This document shows, one piece after another, positions 41,806-50,213 of a DNA stretch of 64,000 nucleotides. This DNA comes from Companilactobacillus futsaii JCM 17355 (lineage in GTDB: Bacteria > Bacillota > Bacilli > Lactobacillales > Lactobacillaceae). The notes under the pieces are model-generated. The model had not been told where the DNA came from and searched no databases. It saw only the letters and a list, made by a program, of their open reading frames with translations. The translations under genes were made by a program, and so were the position numbers. Position 1 is the first letter of the stretch, and the number at the start of each line of letters is the position of its first letter. Location of the stretch: contig NZ_AZDO01000108.1 of NCBI RefSeq assembly GCF_001435505.1, positions 18,740 to 82,739 of the forward strand. The letters run 5' to 3'.

Positions 41806-43014
41806 ATGAAAGAAATGCAAAAAGATACAACTGATATTAGAAAATATGGTCAATTTGGAGGTCAGTACATTCCTGAAACTTTAGTCAATGAGATCAATGC
41901 AGTTTCTAAAGCTTATGATCGTTACAAAAATGATCCAGAATTTTTGGCAGAGTTTCATGATTTGCTAAACAACTACGCCAACCGACCATCATTACTATAT
42001 TACGCAGAAAAAATGAGCAAAGATCTTGGTGGAGCCAAAATTTACTTGAAACGTGAAGACCTGAATCATACCGGAGCTCACAAGATCAATAACGTTATCG
42101 GCCAAGCTTTAATTGCAAAGAGAATGGGCAAAACTCGTTTGATTGCCGAAACAGGAGCCGGTCAACACGGTGTTGCCACGGCTACGATTGCAGCATTGTT
42201 TGGGATGGAATGTGAGATTTTCATGGGTAAAAAAGATACCGAAAGACAAAAATTGAATGTTTATCGAATGCAATTGCTCGGCGCCAAAGTCCATGCTGTT
42301 ACTAATGGTTCAATGGTCTTAAAGGATGCTGTCAATGCCACAATGCAAGAGTGGGCTAGTCGAGTCGATGATACTTTTTATATTTTAGGATCAGCCGTTG
42401 GACCTTATCCGTTCCCTGAAATGGTGCACGATTTTCAAAGTGTCATCAGTAAAGAATCGAAGCAACAAATTCTGGAAGCCGAAGGTAAATTACCAGATAT
42501 GGTCGTTGCCTGTGTCGGCGGTGGTAGTAATGCCATTGGAAGTTTTGCCGATTACATTGATGATGAAGGTGTACAACTAATTGGTTGTGAAGCGGCTGGA
42601 AAAGGTGTCGATACTGACCAGACTGCCGCAACGATTGAACGTGGATCAGTTGGGATTTTTCACGGGATGAAGTCACTCTTCTTACAAAATGACGATGGTC
42701 AAATTGATAAAGTCTATTCCATTTCAGCGGGACTTGATTATCCAGGAGTTGGACCAGAACATGCTCGTTTAGCGGAATTAAAACGTGCTCAATATGTTGG
42801 GATTACAGATGATGAGGCAGTCAATGCTTTTGAATACATTGCTAAAACCGAAGGTATCATCGCAGCGATTGAAAGTTGCCACGCTCTAGCATACGTTCAA
42901 AAAATTGCACCAAAAATGTCTAAAGATCAAATCATTGTTTGCACAGTTTCTGGCCGTGGAGATAAAGATGTTTCATCAATTGCTAAGTATAGAGGGGTAG
43001 ATATCGATGACTAA
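41806..43014 (+). CDS. trpB: Tryptophan synthase beta chain
   Basis: PLP enzyme joining indole and serine; 402 residues. The PLP lysine lies in [14 protein letters not shown] near residue 90, and the phosphate-binding GGGSNAIG is intact. It is the standard TrpB1 type, which works with TrpA. It overlaps trpA by eight bases. Confidence 0.96.
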   Translation: MKEMQKDTTDIRKYGQFGGQYIPETLVNEINAVSKAYDRYKNDPEFLAEFHDLLNNYANRPSLLYYAEKMSKDLGGAKIYLKREDLNHTGAHKINNVIGQALIAKRMGKTRLIAETGAGQHGVATATIAALFGMECEIFMGKKDTERQKLNVYRMQLLGAKVHAVTNGSMVLKDAVNATMQEWASRVDDTFYILGSAVGPYPFPEMVHDFQSVISKESKQQILEAEGKLPDMVVACVGGGSNAIGSFADYIDDEGVQLIGCEAAGKGVDTDQTAATIERGSVGIFHGMKSLFLQNDDGQIDKVYSISAGLDYPGVGPEHARLAELKRAQYVGITDDEAVNAFEYIAKTEGIIAAIESCHALAYVQKIAPKMSKDQIIVCTVSGRGDKDVSSIAKYRGVDIDD

Positions 43015-43783
43015 TTTGACAGAAGTGTTTCAAAATAATAAAGCGTTTATTCCATTTGTTGTAGCCGATGATCCGGATTTTGATACAACCGTTGAAAGTA
43101 TTCTAACGTTATCCAAAAATGGTGCTGATATTGTGGAATTAGGTATTCCTTTTTCCGACCCAGTGGCTGACGGACCAGTGATCCAAGCAGCAGACTTAAG
43201 AGCCTTTAGCGCCGGTGTTAATACAGAGACGATTTTTGAAATTGTTGAAAAAGTTAGGGAATCTAGTTCGATTCCACTAGTTTTTCTAACTTATGCGAAT
43301 ATTCCTTTTAAGTATGATTATGACAAATTTTGTCGAAGATGCCAAGAGCTAGATATTTCTGGTTTAGTTATTCCCGACTTACCTTTAGAAGAACAAGCTG
43401 AAATCAAACCTTATGCTGATGAATATGATATTGCCTTGATCCCTTTGATTGCGCCAACGTCTGCTGACAGAATAGAGAAGATAGCGCAAAATGCTACTGG
43501 TTTTATTTATGTAGTGTCATCTCTTGGTGTGACTGGAATTAGGGATGAAATTGCTATTCAAAACTTGTCAGAGACCATTGAAAGGATTCGCCAAGTAACC
43601 GATTTGCCAGCCGCAATTGGTTTTGGAATCCACTCACCGGAACAAGCACGCAAACTATCCGAAATTGCTGATGGAATCATTATTGGCAGTGCCGTAGTCA
43701 AAATTATTTCTGAAGGAGGAACTGATGTGCAAAACCAGCTAGCACAGTACTCACAATCAATCAGAGAAAACTTATTTGAATAA
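43007..43783 (+). CDS. trpA: Tryptophan synthase alpha chain
   Basis: Splits indole-glycerol phosphate to indole; 258 residues. The catalytic Glu and Asp are both in [15 protein letters not shown]. The N-terminal signature reads FVVADDPD rather than the usual FxxAGDP, a mild deviation. The late GFGIHSPEQ and IIGSAVVK phosphate-binding loops are present. It is the last trp gene. Confidence 0.95.
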   Translation: MTNLTEVFQNNKAFIPFVVADDPDFDTTVESILTLSKNGADIVELGIPFSDPVADGPVIQAADLRAFSAGVNTETIFEIVEKVRESSSIPLVFLTYANIPFKYDYDKFCRRCQELDISGLVIPDLPLEEQAEIKPYADEYDIALIPLIAPTSADRIEKIAQNATGFIYVVSSLGVTGIRDEIAIQNLSETIERIRQVTDLPAAIGFGIHSPEQARKLSEIADGIIIGSAVVKIISEGGTDVQNQLAQYSQSIRENLFE

Positions 43784-43800
43784 AAAGAAAAAAATACTTA

Positions 43801-43829
43801 TTGATTCATTTAAGAAACAATATTACAAT
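43801..43829 (+). promoter_or_regulatory. Promoter of the pxpB operon
   Basis: TTGATT (43801-43806), a 17-base spacer and TACAAT (43824-43829). No clear terminator separates it from trpA. Confidence 0.5.
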
Positions 43830-43864
43830 TAAATTAATTTATTTTTAATTTATGGAGGGTATTT

Positions 43865-44602
43865 ATGATGGATTACAGTTATTTTCAAGTAAACGAGCAG
43901 TCTTTGGAAGTCGAGTTTCCCGAACAGATCAACGTTGAAGAAAATAAACTAATCCAAAATATAGCTCGTGAACTAATCGAACAAAAGGCGGTTGGGGTTA
44001 CGGGTGTCATACCTGCATATCATACGTTAACCGTCAATTTTGATTTTGACTTAACTTCTTTTAAAGAATTAGTTAATCAAATTGATGAAATCATTGTAAA
44101 TTCAAATGAACTAACAAAAACGGGCAGGTCAATTATTGAACTGCCTGTTTTTTATAGTCCAAAATATGGTCCTGACTTAGAAGATGTGGCTAAATTTGCT
44201 TCTATCAGTGTTGAAGAATTGATCAAATTGCATTCTGGGACGGATTATTTTATTTATATGATGGGCTTTTTGCCAGGCTTCGCATATATGGGTTCAGTTC
44301 CTGAAAAAATCGCTATGCCAAGACTTGAGGTTCCTCGTAAAAGTATTGCCCCTGGGAGCGTCGGTATTGCTGGAGCTCAGACGGGAATGTATCCAGTCGA
44401 ATCTCCTGGCGGATGGCGTATCTTAGGGCGGACCCCAGTTAAGTTATATGATCCAGCCCGACCACAGTTGAAATATCGTTCTGGTGATTATATTCGTTTC
44501 GTTCCCATCGATGCAGAAGAATATCGAAGAATCCAGCAGTTGGATGCTGCCGATAAGTATTCGTTAAAGGTTATCAAGGAAGGAGACATTGATAATGGCT
44601 AA
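43865..44602 (+). CDS. pxpB: 5-oxoprolinase subunit PxpB (KipI/AHS1 family)
   Basis: 245 residues with the AHS1 core: FIYMMGFLPGFAYMGSVPEK, then LEVPRKSIAPGSVGIAGAQTGMYP and SPGGWRILGRTP. With PxpA and PxpC it forms the ATP-dependent enzyme that opens 5-oxoproline to glutamate. AHS1/AHS2 domains also form the carboxyltransferase part of urea carboxylase, which matters because biotin genes follow. Tandem ATG codons stand at 43865 and 43868 after GGAGGG. The 3' end overlaps pxpC. Confidence 0.9.
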   Translation: MMDYSYFQVNEQSLEVEFPEQINVEENKLIQNIARELIEQKAVGVTGVIPAYHTLTVNFDFDLTSFKELVNQIDEIIVNSNELTKTGRSIIELPVFYSPKYGPDLEDVAKFASISVEELIKLHSGTDYFIYMMGFLPGFAYMGSVPEKIAMPRLEVPRKSIAPGSVGIAGAQTGMYPVESPGGWRILGRTPVKLYDPARPQLKYRSGDYIRFVPIDAEEYRRIQQLDAADKYSLKVIKEGDIDNG

Positions 44603-45611
44603 TTTTGTTCGTGTTATTCAACCGGGATTATCGACTACTGTTCAGGATTTGGGACGTCCTAATCATCAAATTGAAGGTTTTCCTGAATCTGGTGCGATGG
44701 ACAGGTTTAGTTATAAATTAGCTAATTTGTTAGTCAATAATCATCGTAATTCAGCTTCTTTGGAGTTTGTCTCAACTGGTCCGACTTTACGATTTGCTTG
44801 CGATTCCTTTATTGCTTTAACTGGTGGCAAAGTCAATGCTACTTTGAACGATCAACCGATATTGCAAAATGAAGTAGTGGAAGTAGCTGAAGGTTCTATT
44901 TTAAAAATAGGTCCGGTGATTGAAGGCAATTACGGTTACTTAGCTTTTTCAAACGGCGGTGTTATTACTCAACCGGTTTTGGACAGTCGCTCAACAACTT
45001 TACGAACAAAAATGGGTGGACTCGATGGACGAGCTTTAGAAACCGGCGATACGATACCAATTCGAGATAGTGTAGTGATGCCTAGCTTAAGTTCTCGAAA
45101 AATCGTTATTAAATCAGAAAAAGTTACGGAAATTCATTTCGTCAAAGGACCGCATTGGGAGATGTTTTCAAAAAAAACTCAAGAACAATTTCAAAGTGAA
45201 ATCTATCAAATATCAGAACAGATGGATCGAATGGGTTATCGCCTCAACGGTCCCAAATTAGAAGTTCCTAAAAAGAGTTTGTTGTCAGAGGGAACGGTCT
45301 TGGGCAATATTCAGATCACTCGTGATGGTAGTCCAATTGCTCTATTAGCTGACCGTCAGACGACTGGTGGCTATCCGGTGATTGGAACAATTATTCGTGC
45401 CGATTTGAATAGATTTGTCCAAATGAAACAAGGCCAGCAATTCAAATTTGTGTTGACTGATATAGATACGGCAGTTGAAAAATTGGTTCAGCAGCAAAAA
45501 GTTATTAACGATACTTTTGAAAAATGGTATGCCGGACGCTACATTGAACCGATTGGACCAATTAGACGAAATGCTATCAAAATTAGTCGTTTGATTCGAG
45601 CTAACAAATAA
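44595..45611 (+). CDS. pxpC: 5-oxoprolinase subunit PxpC (KipA/AHS2 family)
   Basis: 338 residues of the AHS2 family. VIQPGLSTTVQDLGRPNHQ at the start and KGPHWEMF, MGYRLNGP and ADRQTTGGYPVIGTI further on are typical. ATG 44595 is preferred to the in-frame TTG at 44589. Partner of PxpB. The late segment TFEKWYAGRY precedes a basic C-terminus. Confidence 0.9.
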   Translation: MANFVRVIQPGLSTTVQDLGRPNHQIEGFPESGAMDRFSYKLANLLVNNHRNSASLEFVSTGPTLRFACDSFIALTGGKVNATLNDQPILQNEVVEVAEGSILKIGPVIEGNYGYLAFSNGGVITQPVLDSRSTTLRTKMGGLDGRALETGDTIPIRDSVVMPSLSSRKIVIKSEKVTEIHFVKGPHWEMFSKKTQEQFQSEIYQISEQMDRMGYRLNGPKLEVPKKSLLSEGTVLGNIQITRDGSPIALLADRQTTGGYPVIGTIIRADLNRFVQMKQGQQFKFVLTDIDTAVEKLVQQQKVINDTFEKWYAGRYIEPIGPIRRNAIKISRLIRANK

Positions 45612-45625
45612 GGAGGATGAATGAA

Positions 45626-46024
45626 ATGGAATTAGATAAAGTTCAAAAAATGATTGAATTGATGAATAAAGCAGGTTTGAGTCATTTAGAAATTGATGAC
45701 AAAGAAGGTCATATCGTTTTAGAACGAAATATTACTAGCTCTGAAAATGTTGCTCCACGACAGACAATAAGTCCTGAACTAACATCAGAGGAAAAAACCA
45801 TCACAGCACCATTCGTGGGAACCTTTTATTCATCCGAACAGCCTGATAAAGCCCCTTTAGTAAAACCAGGTGACAAAGTAACAAAAGGTCAATCGATTGC
45901 GATTATTGAAGCTATGAAAATGATGAACGAAGTAAAAGCTGATCGAGATGGTGTCGTTGATAAAATTCTTGTGTCAAACGGTGATCCAGTTGAATATGAC
46001 CAACCACTGTTCATGTTGAAATGA
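45626..46024 (+). CDS. accB: Biotin carboxyl carrier protein
   Basis: 132 residues. An N-terminal helical part and a variable linker lead to a C-terminal biotinyl domain with the modification site EAMKMMNEV (the first lysine is biotinylated). ATG 45626 is chosen over 45617, which abuts the AAGGAGG site. It lies between pxpC and accC rather than in a fatty-acid operon, so its partner may be the PxpBC proteins. Confidence 0.9.
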   Translation: MELDKVQKMIELMNKAGLSHLEIDDKEGHIVLERNITSSENVAPRQTISPELTSEEKTITAPFVGTFYSSEQPDKAPLVKPGDKVTKGQSIAIIEAMKMMNEVKADRDGVVDKILVSNGDPVEYDQPLFMLK

Positions 46025-46034
46025 GGTTGTTTGA

Positions 46035-47342
46035 ATGAAAAAAATATTGATTGCCAATCGCGGAGAAATTGCCGTAAGAATTATTCGCGCCTGTAAGGTT
46101 TTGGATATTCTCAGCGTGGCAGTTTATTCGACGGCCGATAAAGATGCGATGCACGTTGCCATGGCTGATGAAGCAGTTTGTATCGGGGGACCAAATCCAG
46201 AAGATAGTTACTTGAATCAAAATAGTATCATTGCTGCAGCTGAAATCACCCAAGCTGATGCGATTCATCCTGGATATGGCTTCTTGTCAGAGAATGCTGA
46301 TTTTGCCAAATTATGTGAAGAACAAGGTATTAAGTTTATTGGTCCAAGTTCAGAAGTTATTGCGATGATGGGTGAGAAATCAACAGCTCGTGAGACGATG
46401 ATTCAAGCTGGTGTTCCTGTTATTACTGGTTCGAAGAGTGATTTTTTAGACCTTAACGATGCCAAAATTGCCGCTGAAAAAATTGGTTATCCAGTCATGC
46501 TCAAAGCTAGTGCCGGTGGTGGTGGCAAAGGGATGCGTGTTGTTGGAGATGTAAAGGATTTAGAAAGAGAATTTGATTTAGCTCAAGCTGAAGCCAAAGT
46601 GTCTTTTGGAGATTCGCACATGTACCTTGAAAAATTCTTGGCCCATCCACGTCACATTGAAGTCCAAGTTGCGGCTGATCAATTTGGTAACGCAATTGCT
46701 ATTGGAGAAAGAGATTGTAGTTTGCAGCAACGCCATCAAAAAGTTATCGAAGAAGCACCTGCTAGTACATTAGACGAAAAAACACGTCAACAAATGTATG
46801 ACGTGTCAGTGAAAGCAACTCAAGATATTGATTTTGAAGGATTGGGGACAATAGAATTTTTGGTCAATGGTCCTGAAGAATTTTACTTTATGGAAATGAA
46901 TACTCGAGTTCAAGTTGAACATCCAATCACGGAATTGACTAGTGATGTTGACTTGATTGACTTACAGATCAAAATTGCCCAAGGAGAACCGATTCCTTTT
47001 GCAGAAATTCATGAACACAACTTCGCCTTGGAATGCCGGATCAATGCCAAAACTGCCGGTAAGATTGAAGCACTGCATTTGCCAGCTGGTCACGGAATTA
47101 GAACAGACAGTGCTTTGTATCAAGGCTATAAAGTACCATCATATTACGATTCGATGATTGCCAAAATCATCAGTTTTGCTTCTGACCGTGAAACGGCGAT
47201 TCGTCAAATGTCAGAAGCTCTAGAAGAGACAGTTATTGATGGAGTTCAGACTAATCTAGACTTTTTGATGCAAGTGATTGAAGAGCCTGATTATAAAATT
47301 AACCATACTGATATTAGTTGGTTGGATAATTTAGCCAATTAA
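46035..47342 (+). CDS. accC: Biotin carboxylase
   Basis: 435 residues. ATP-grasp enzyme that carboxylates biotin on the carrier protein. The glycine-rich ATP lid ASAGGGGKGMRVV, the EKFLAHPRHIEVQV block, ERDCSLQQRHQKVIEEAPA and MNTRVQVEHPITE are all intact. It is about 15 residues shorter at the C-terminus than typical AccC. No accA or accD gene is adjacent. Confidence 0.93.
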   Translation: MKKILIANRGEIAVRIIRACKVLDILSVAVYSTADKDAMHVAMADEAVCIGGPNPEDSYLNQNSIIAAAEITQADAIHPGYGFLSENADFAKLCEEQGIKFIGPSSEVIAMMGEKSTARETMIQAGVPVITGSKSDFLDLNDAKIAAEKIGYPVMLKASAGGGGKGMRVVGDVKDLEREFDLAQAEAKVSFGDSHMYLEKFLAHPRHIEVQVAADQFGNAIAIGERDCSLQQRHQKVIEEAPASTLDEKTRQQMYDVSVKATQDIDFEGLGTIEFLVNGPEEFYFMEMNTRVQVEHPITELTSDVDLIDLQIKIAQGEPIPFAEIHEHNFALECRINAKTAGKIEALHLPAGHGIRTDSALYQGYKVPSYYDSMIAKIISFASDRETAIRQMSEALEETVIDGVQTNLDFLMQVIEEPDYKINHTDISWLDNLAN

Positions 47343-47366
47343 GCAATTTAAAAATAGGGGGACATC

Positions 47367-48116
47367 ATGACAAAAATTGATTTGAATAGTGATTTAGGAG
47401 AAAGCTTTGGTAGATACAGTTTAGGAAGAGATTCTGAAATTATCCCGTTAGTTAGTTCAGTTAATATTGCCTGTGGTTTTCACGCTGGAGATCCAGACGT
47501 AATGGCAAAAACCGTCGCTTTAGCAGAAGAAGCTGGCATTGGTGTCGGTGCTCATCCCGGATTTCCTGATCTACAAGGGTTTGGTCGTCGAAAAATGGCA
47601 ATGAAACCATCAGAAGTGAAGAATATGATTACTTATCAAGTTGGTGCTTTGATGGCCTTCACATCTAACAAGAAATTGCAGCATGTGAAACCGCACGGGG
47701 CTCTTTACAACATGGCTGCCACGGATCATGATTTGGCAGTTGCCATCTGTGAAGGAATCAAACAAGTTGATCCTGATTTGCCGATTTATGGTTTAGCTAA
47801 TTCTGAGTTGATCAAAGCTGCTCAAGAAATGGACATTCCCTATGCTCAAGAAGCTTTTGGCGACCGCAATTACAATGATGATGGAACTTTGGTCAGTCGC
47901 TCATTGCCAAATGCAGTCATCAAGGACCCTCAAGAAGTGGCTAAGAGAGTCAAGACCATGATTGAGAATGAAGAAATAATTGCTGTTGATGGAACGAAAA
48001 TACCTCTAAAACCAGATTCAATCTGTGTCCATGGCGATAACCAGCAGGCTTTAAATATTGTTTCTGAATTGAGAGCCACATTAATTGATGCTGGGATTGA
48101 AATTGTTCCCTTCTAA
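47367..48116 (+). CDS. pxpA: 5-oxoprolinase subunit PxpA (LamB/YcsF family)
   Basis: 249 residues of the LamB/YcsF family. DLNSDLGESFGRY at the start, NIACGFHAGDP, GAHPGFPDLQGFGRR and HVKPHGALYN are the conserved metal- and substrate-binding blocks. The third subunit of bacterial 5-oxoprolinase. Here it is separated from pxpBC by the two biotin genes. Confidence 0.92.
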   Translation: MTKIDLNSDLGESFGRYSLGRDSEIIPLVSSVNIACGFHAGDPDVMAKTVALAEEAGIGVGAHPGFPDLQGFGRRKMAMKPSEVKNMITYQVGALMAFTSNKKLQHVKPHGALYNMAATDHDLAVAICEGIKQVDPDLPIYGLANSELIKAAQEMDIPYAQEAFGDRNYNDDGTLVSRSLPNAVIKDPQEVAKRVKTMIENEEIIAVDGTKIPLKPDSICVHGDNQQALNIVSELRATLIDAGIEIVPF

Positions 48117-48141
48117 ACTATAGAAAAAGGTAAAGAGAATT

Positions 48142-49371
48142 ATGGATAAGAAAGAAAAAGAATTTGTGGATCCAAAGATGACTCCAACTCGTTCTCCACG
48201 AAGTATAGCTATGGGTGCAGCGTTCTTGATGGCGATGGCAGCTGTGGGGCCAGGATTTTTAACTCAAACAGCGACTTTTACAGGCGAAATGGGAGCAAAC
48301 TTTGGTTTTGCAATTTTACTTTGTATCATTGTAGACTTCATCGTTCAAATGAATGTTTGGCGCATCATCGTCGTCAGTGGCAAAAGAGCTCAAGTTATTG
48401 CTAACGAAGTCTTACCAGGATTAGGTTATGTCTTGTCATTTTTAGTTGCCATTGGGGGACTTCTGTTCAACATCGGTAATATCGGTGGGGCTGGTTTAGG
48501 ATTAAATGTTTTGTTTGGAATCTCTCCTGAAAACGGCGCGGTAATTGCTGCCTGTATTGCGATTGCTATCTTCGTTGCTAAGAATGCCATGACAGTCGTT
48601 GATCGAACAGTTCAATTGTTGGCAGTCGTAAAAATCGGTATTTTGATTTATATCATCTGCGTTATGGCTGTTCCTTATCAACAAGCCGTGACACACACGT
48701 TTATGCCAACTAATATCAACTTTTATTCAATCGTAACTATTATTGGTGGGACTGTTGGTGGATATATCTCTTTCTCCGGAGGTCATCGTTTGATTGAAGG
48801 CGGAATGAAGGGTGAAAAGGAATTGAAATACGTTAACGAAGGTGCCATCACTGGTATCGGTGTTGCTTCCTTGATTCGAGTGCTCTTATTCTTAGCCGGA
48901 TTAGCAGTCGTTAGTGTCGGTTATAAACTGGATCCAAGTAATCCTGCTGCTTCAATTTTTAAATACGCCGCTGGAAACTTCGGTTATAAATTTTTCGGAC
49001 TCTTACTATTTGCGGCCGGAATGACATCTACTTTAGGCTCAACTTTTACTTCAATTTCCTTTTTAAATTATGCTAGAAAAGAAAAGTCGGAAGCAAAAAT
49101 GGCTCGCTACAATCGTCTCTTAGTGATGGGCTTCATTATTTTTTCAACTGTAGTCTTTTACTTTATCGGTGAACCAGCTAAGATTCTAGTTGTAGTAGGA
49201 GCTATCAATGGTTTCATCCTGCCAATTTCTCTAGCTATCTTATTGATTGCTGCTAAGAAAAAAGACATCATTGGCAAATATCACCATTCTTGGTTCTTGA
49301 CGATTACTGGCTGGTTCGTAGTAGTCTTCATGCTATACGCTAGTGTCAAAGCAGTTCTTAATCTTTTGTAA
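48142..49371 (+). CDS. NRAMP-fold transporter (YcsG-like)
   Basis: 409 residues with about eleven hydrophobic segments and the NRAMP fold start AVGPGFLTQTATFTGEMGA. The metal-binding DPGN of helix 1 and the MPH of helix 6 are both absent (helix 6 region reads SFSGGHRLIEGG), so metal transport is unlikely. Bacillus ycsG, a homologue, is also beside the pxp genes. Import of 5-oxoproline or another substrate of the cluster is the likely role. The last gene of the operon. Confidence 0.85.
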   Translation: MDKKEKEFVDPKMTPTRSPRSIAMGAAFLMAMAAVGPGFLTQTATFTGEMGANFGFAILLCIIVDFIVQMNVWRIIVVSGKRAQVIANEVLPGLGYVLSFLVAIGGLLFNIGNIGGAGLGLNVLFGISPENGAVIAACIAIAIFVAKNAMTVVDRTVQLLAVVKIGILIYIICVMAVPYQQAVTHTFMPTNINFYSIVTIIGGTVGGYISFSGGHRLIEGGMKGEKELKYVNEGAITGIGVASLIRVLLFLAGLAVVSVGYKLDPSNPAASIFKYAAGNFGYKFFGLLLFAAGMTSTLGSTFTSISFLNYARKEKSEAKMARYNRLLVMGFIIFSTVVFYFIGEPAKILVVVGAINGFILPISLAILLIAAKKKDIIGKYHHSWFLTITGWFVVVFMLYASVKAVLNLL

Positions 49372-49373
49372 AA

Positions 49374-50132
49374 TCAAATACTAATCTTAGAAACTTCACC
49401 ACTATTGAATAGGTGGTGATTTTTTTTGTCATCAATGACGATCAAAGCTCCTGAATCATCGACGTCAACTGCTTGACCAACAACTATTTGTTTACCATTA
49501 ACAACTTCAACACGATGTCCGAAAGTAGAACAGAGTAAACGAAATTGGGGAATGATCTGTTGATTTCCTGATAAAAGTTCTAAAAATAAATTAATTACCT
49601 CAGCTATGAAGAAATTACGGTTAAATTTTTCAGATTGTGAGATGTTGCTGGCGATTCCGATTAATTCATCTGGGAATTGTTTAACGTTGATATTTACTCC
49701 AATACCGATAATAAAAGCTGAATTGCCCTTATCATCGGAAATGTTTTCTGCCAAAATACCTCCACATTTGAGTCCGTCTATCAAAATATCATTGACCCAT
49801 TTTAGAGAAAAGTTTCCACTAGAAATTATTTTTTTCAAAACAGAACAAACAGCCACTCCAGCTGCCAGAGTTAGTAAATTAGGATTTTTAACTAATCGAT
49901 GTGGCAAAAGAATACTGAAGTAAACTCCAGAATTAGGAGAAAAAAAGGTTCTTTTAAATTTTCCGTAACCAGCAGACTGGGAATTAGCTACTACTAGAGA
50001 AGGGGACTCAGACGAAAAATCTGTAAAATTTTGTTTCAAAAAAGTATTAGTCGAATCAATTTTATCGAAGACCTGAATCGAAACAGGAGAGTTTAAATGA
50101 GATAAAATACTATTTTTATTTAAGGGCAACAA
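49374..50132 (-). CDS. birA: Biotin--[biotin carboxyl-carrier protein] ligase
   Basis: 252 residues. Attaches biotin to the AccB lysine. SINSTNT-type start (FDKIDSTNTFLKQNF), the biotin-adenylate loop SAGYGKFKRTFFSPNSG and LKWVNDILIDGLKCGGIL are present. The first loop reads SAGYGKFKR, where most ligases have GRGRxGR, a slight change. There is no N-terminal DNA-binding domain, so it is not the repressor type. TTG start follows GGAGG. It faces the pxp/acc operon whose carrier protein it could modify. Confidence 0.9.
   Translation of the reverse strand: MLPLNKNSILSHLNSPVSIQVFDKIDSTNTFLKQNFTDFSSESPSLVVANSQSAGYGKFKRTFFSPNSGVYFSILLPHRLVKNPNLLTLAAGVAVCSVLKKIISSGNFSLKWVNDILIDGLKCGGILAENISDDKGNSAFIIGIGVNINVKQFPDELIGIASNISQSEKFNRNFFIAEVINLFLELLSGNQQIIPQFRLLCSTFGHRVEVVNGKQIVVGQAVDVDDSGALIVIDDKKNHHLFNSGEVSKISI
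49396..49428 (+). terminator. Terminator of the pxp operon, inside the birA 3' end
   Basis: TCACCAC pairs with GTGGTGA around a loop, followed by eight T. It lies within the coding end of the convergent birA. Confidence 0.8.
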
Positions 50133-50160
50133 GAGGAACCTCCGAGTAAGTAATTAATAC

Positions 50161-50166
50161 TATTAT
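50161..50166 (-). promoter_or_regulatory. Possible -10 of birA
   Basis: TATAAT on the minus strand, directly behind the terminator of the upstream lectin gene and about 30 bases before birA. No -35 is clear. Confidence 0.4.
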
Positions 50167-50169
50167 ACA

Positions 50170-50213
50170 AAAAAAGACTTTCACTATTTGTTAGCAAAAT
50201 AATGAAAGTCTAG
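50170..50213 (-). terminator. Terminator of the lectin/WxL gene
   Basis: On the minus strand AGACTTTCATTA pairs with TAGTGAAAGTCT, followed by seven T. It overlaps the stop codon region of the gene. Confidence 0.85.
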
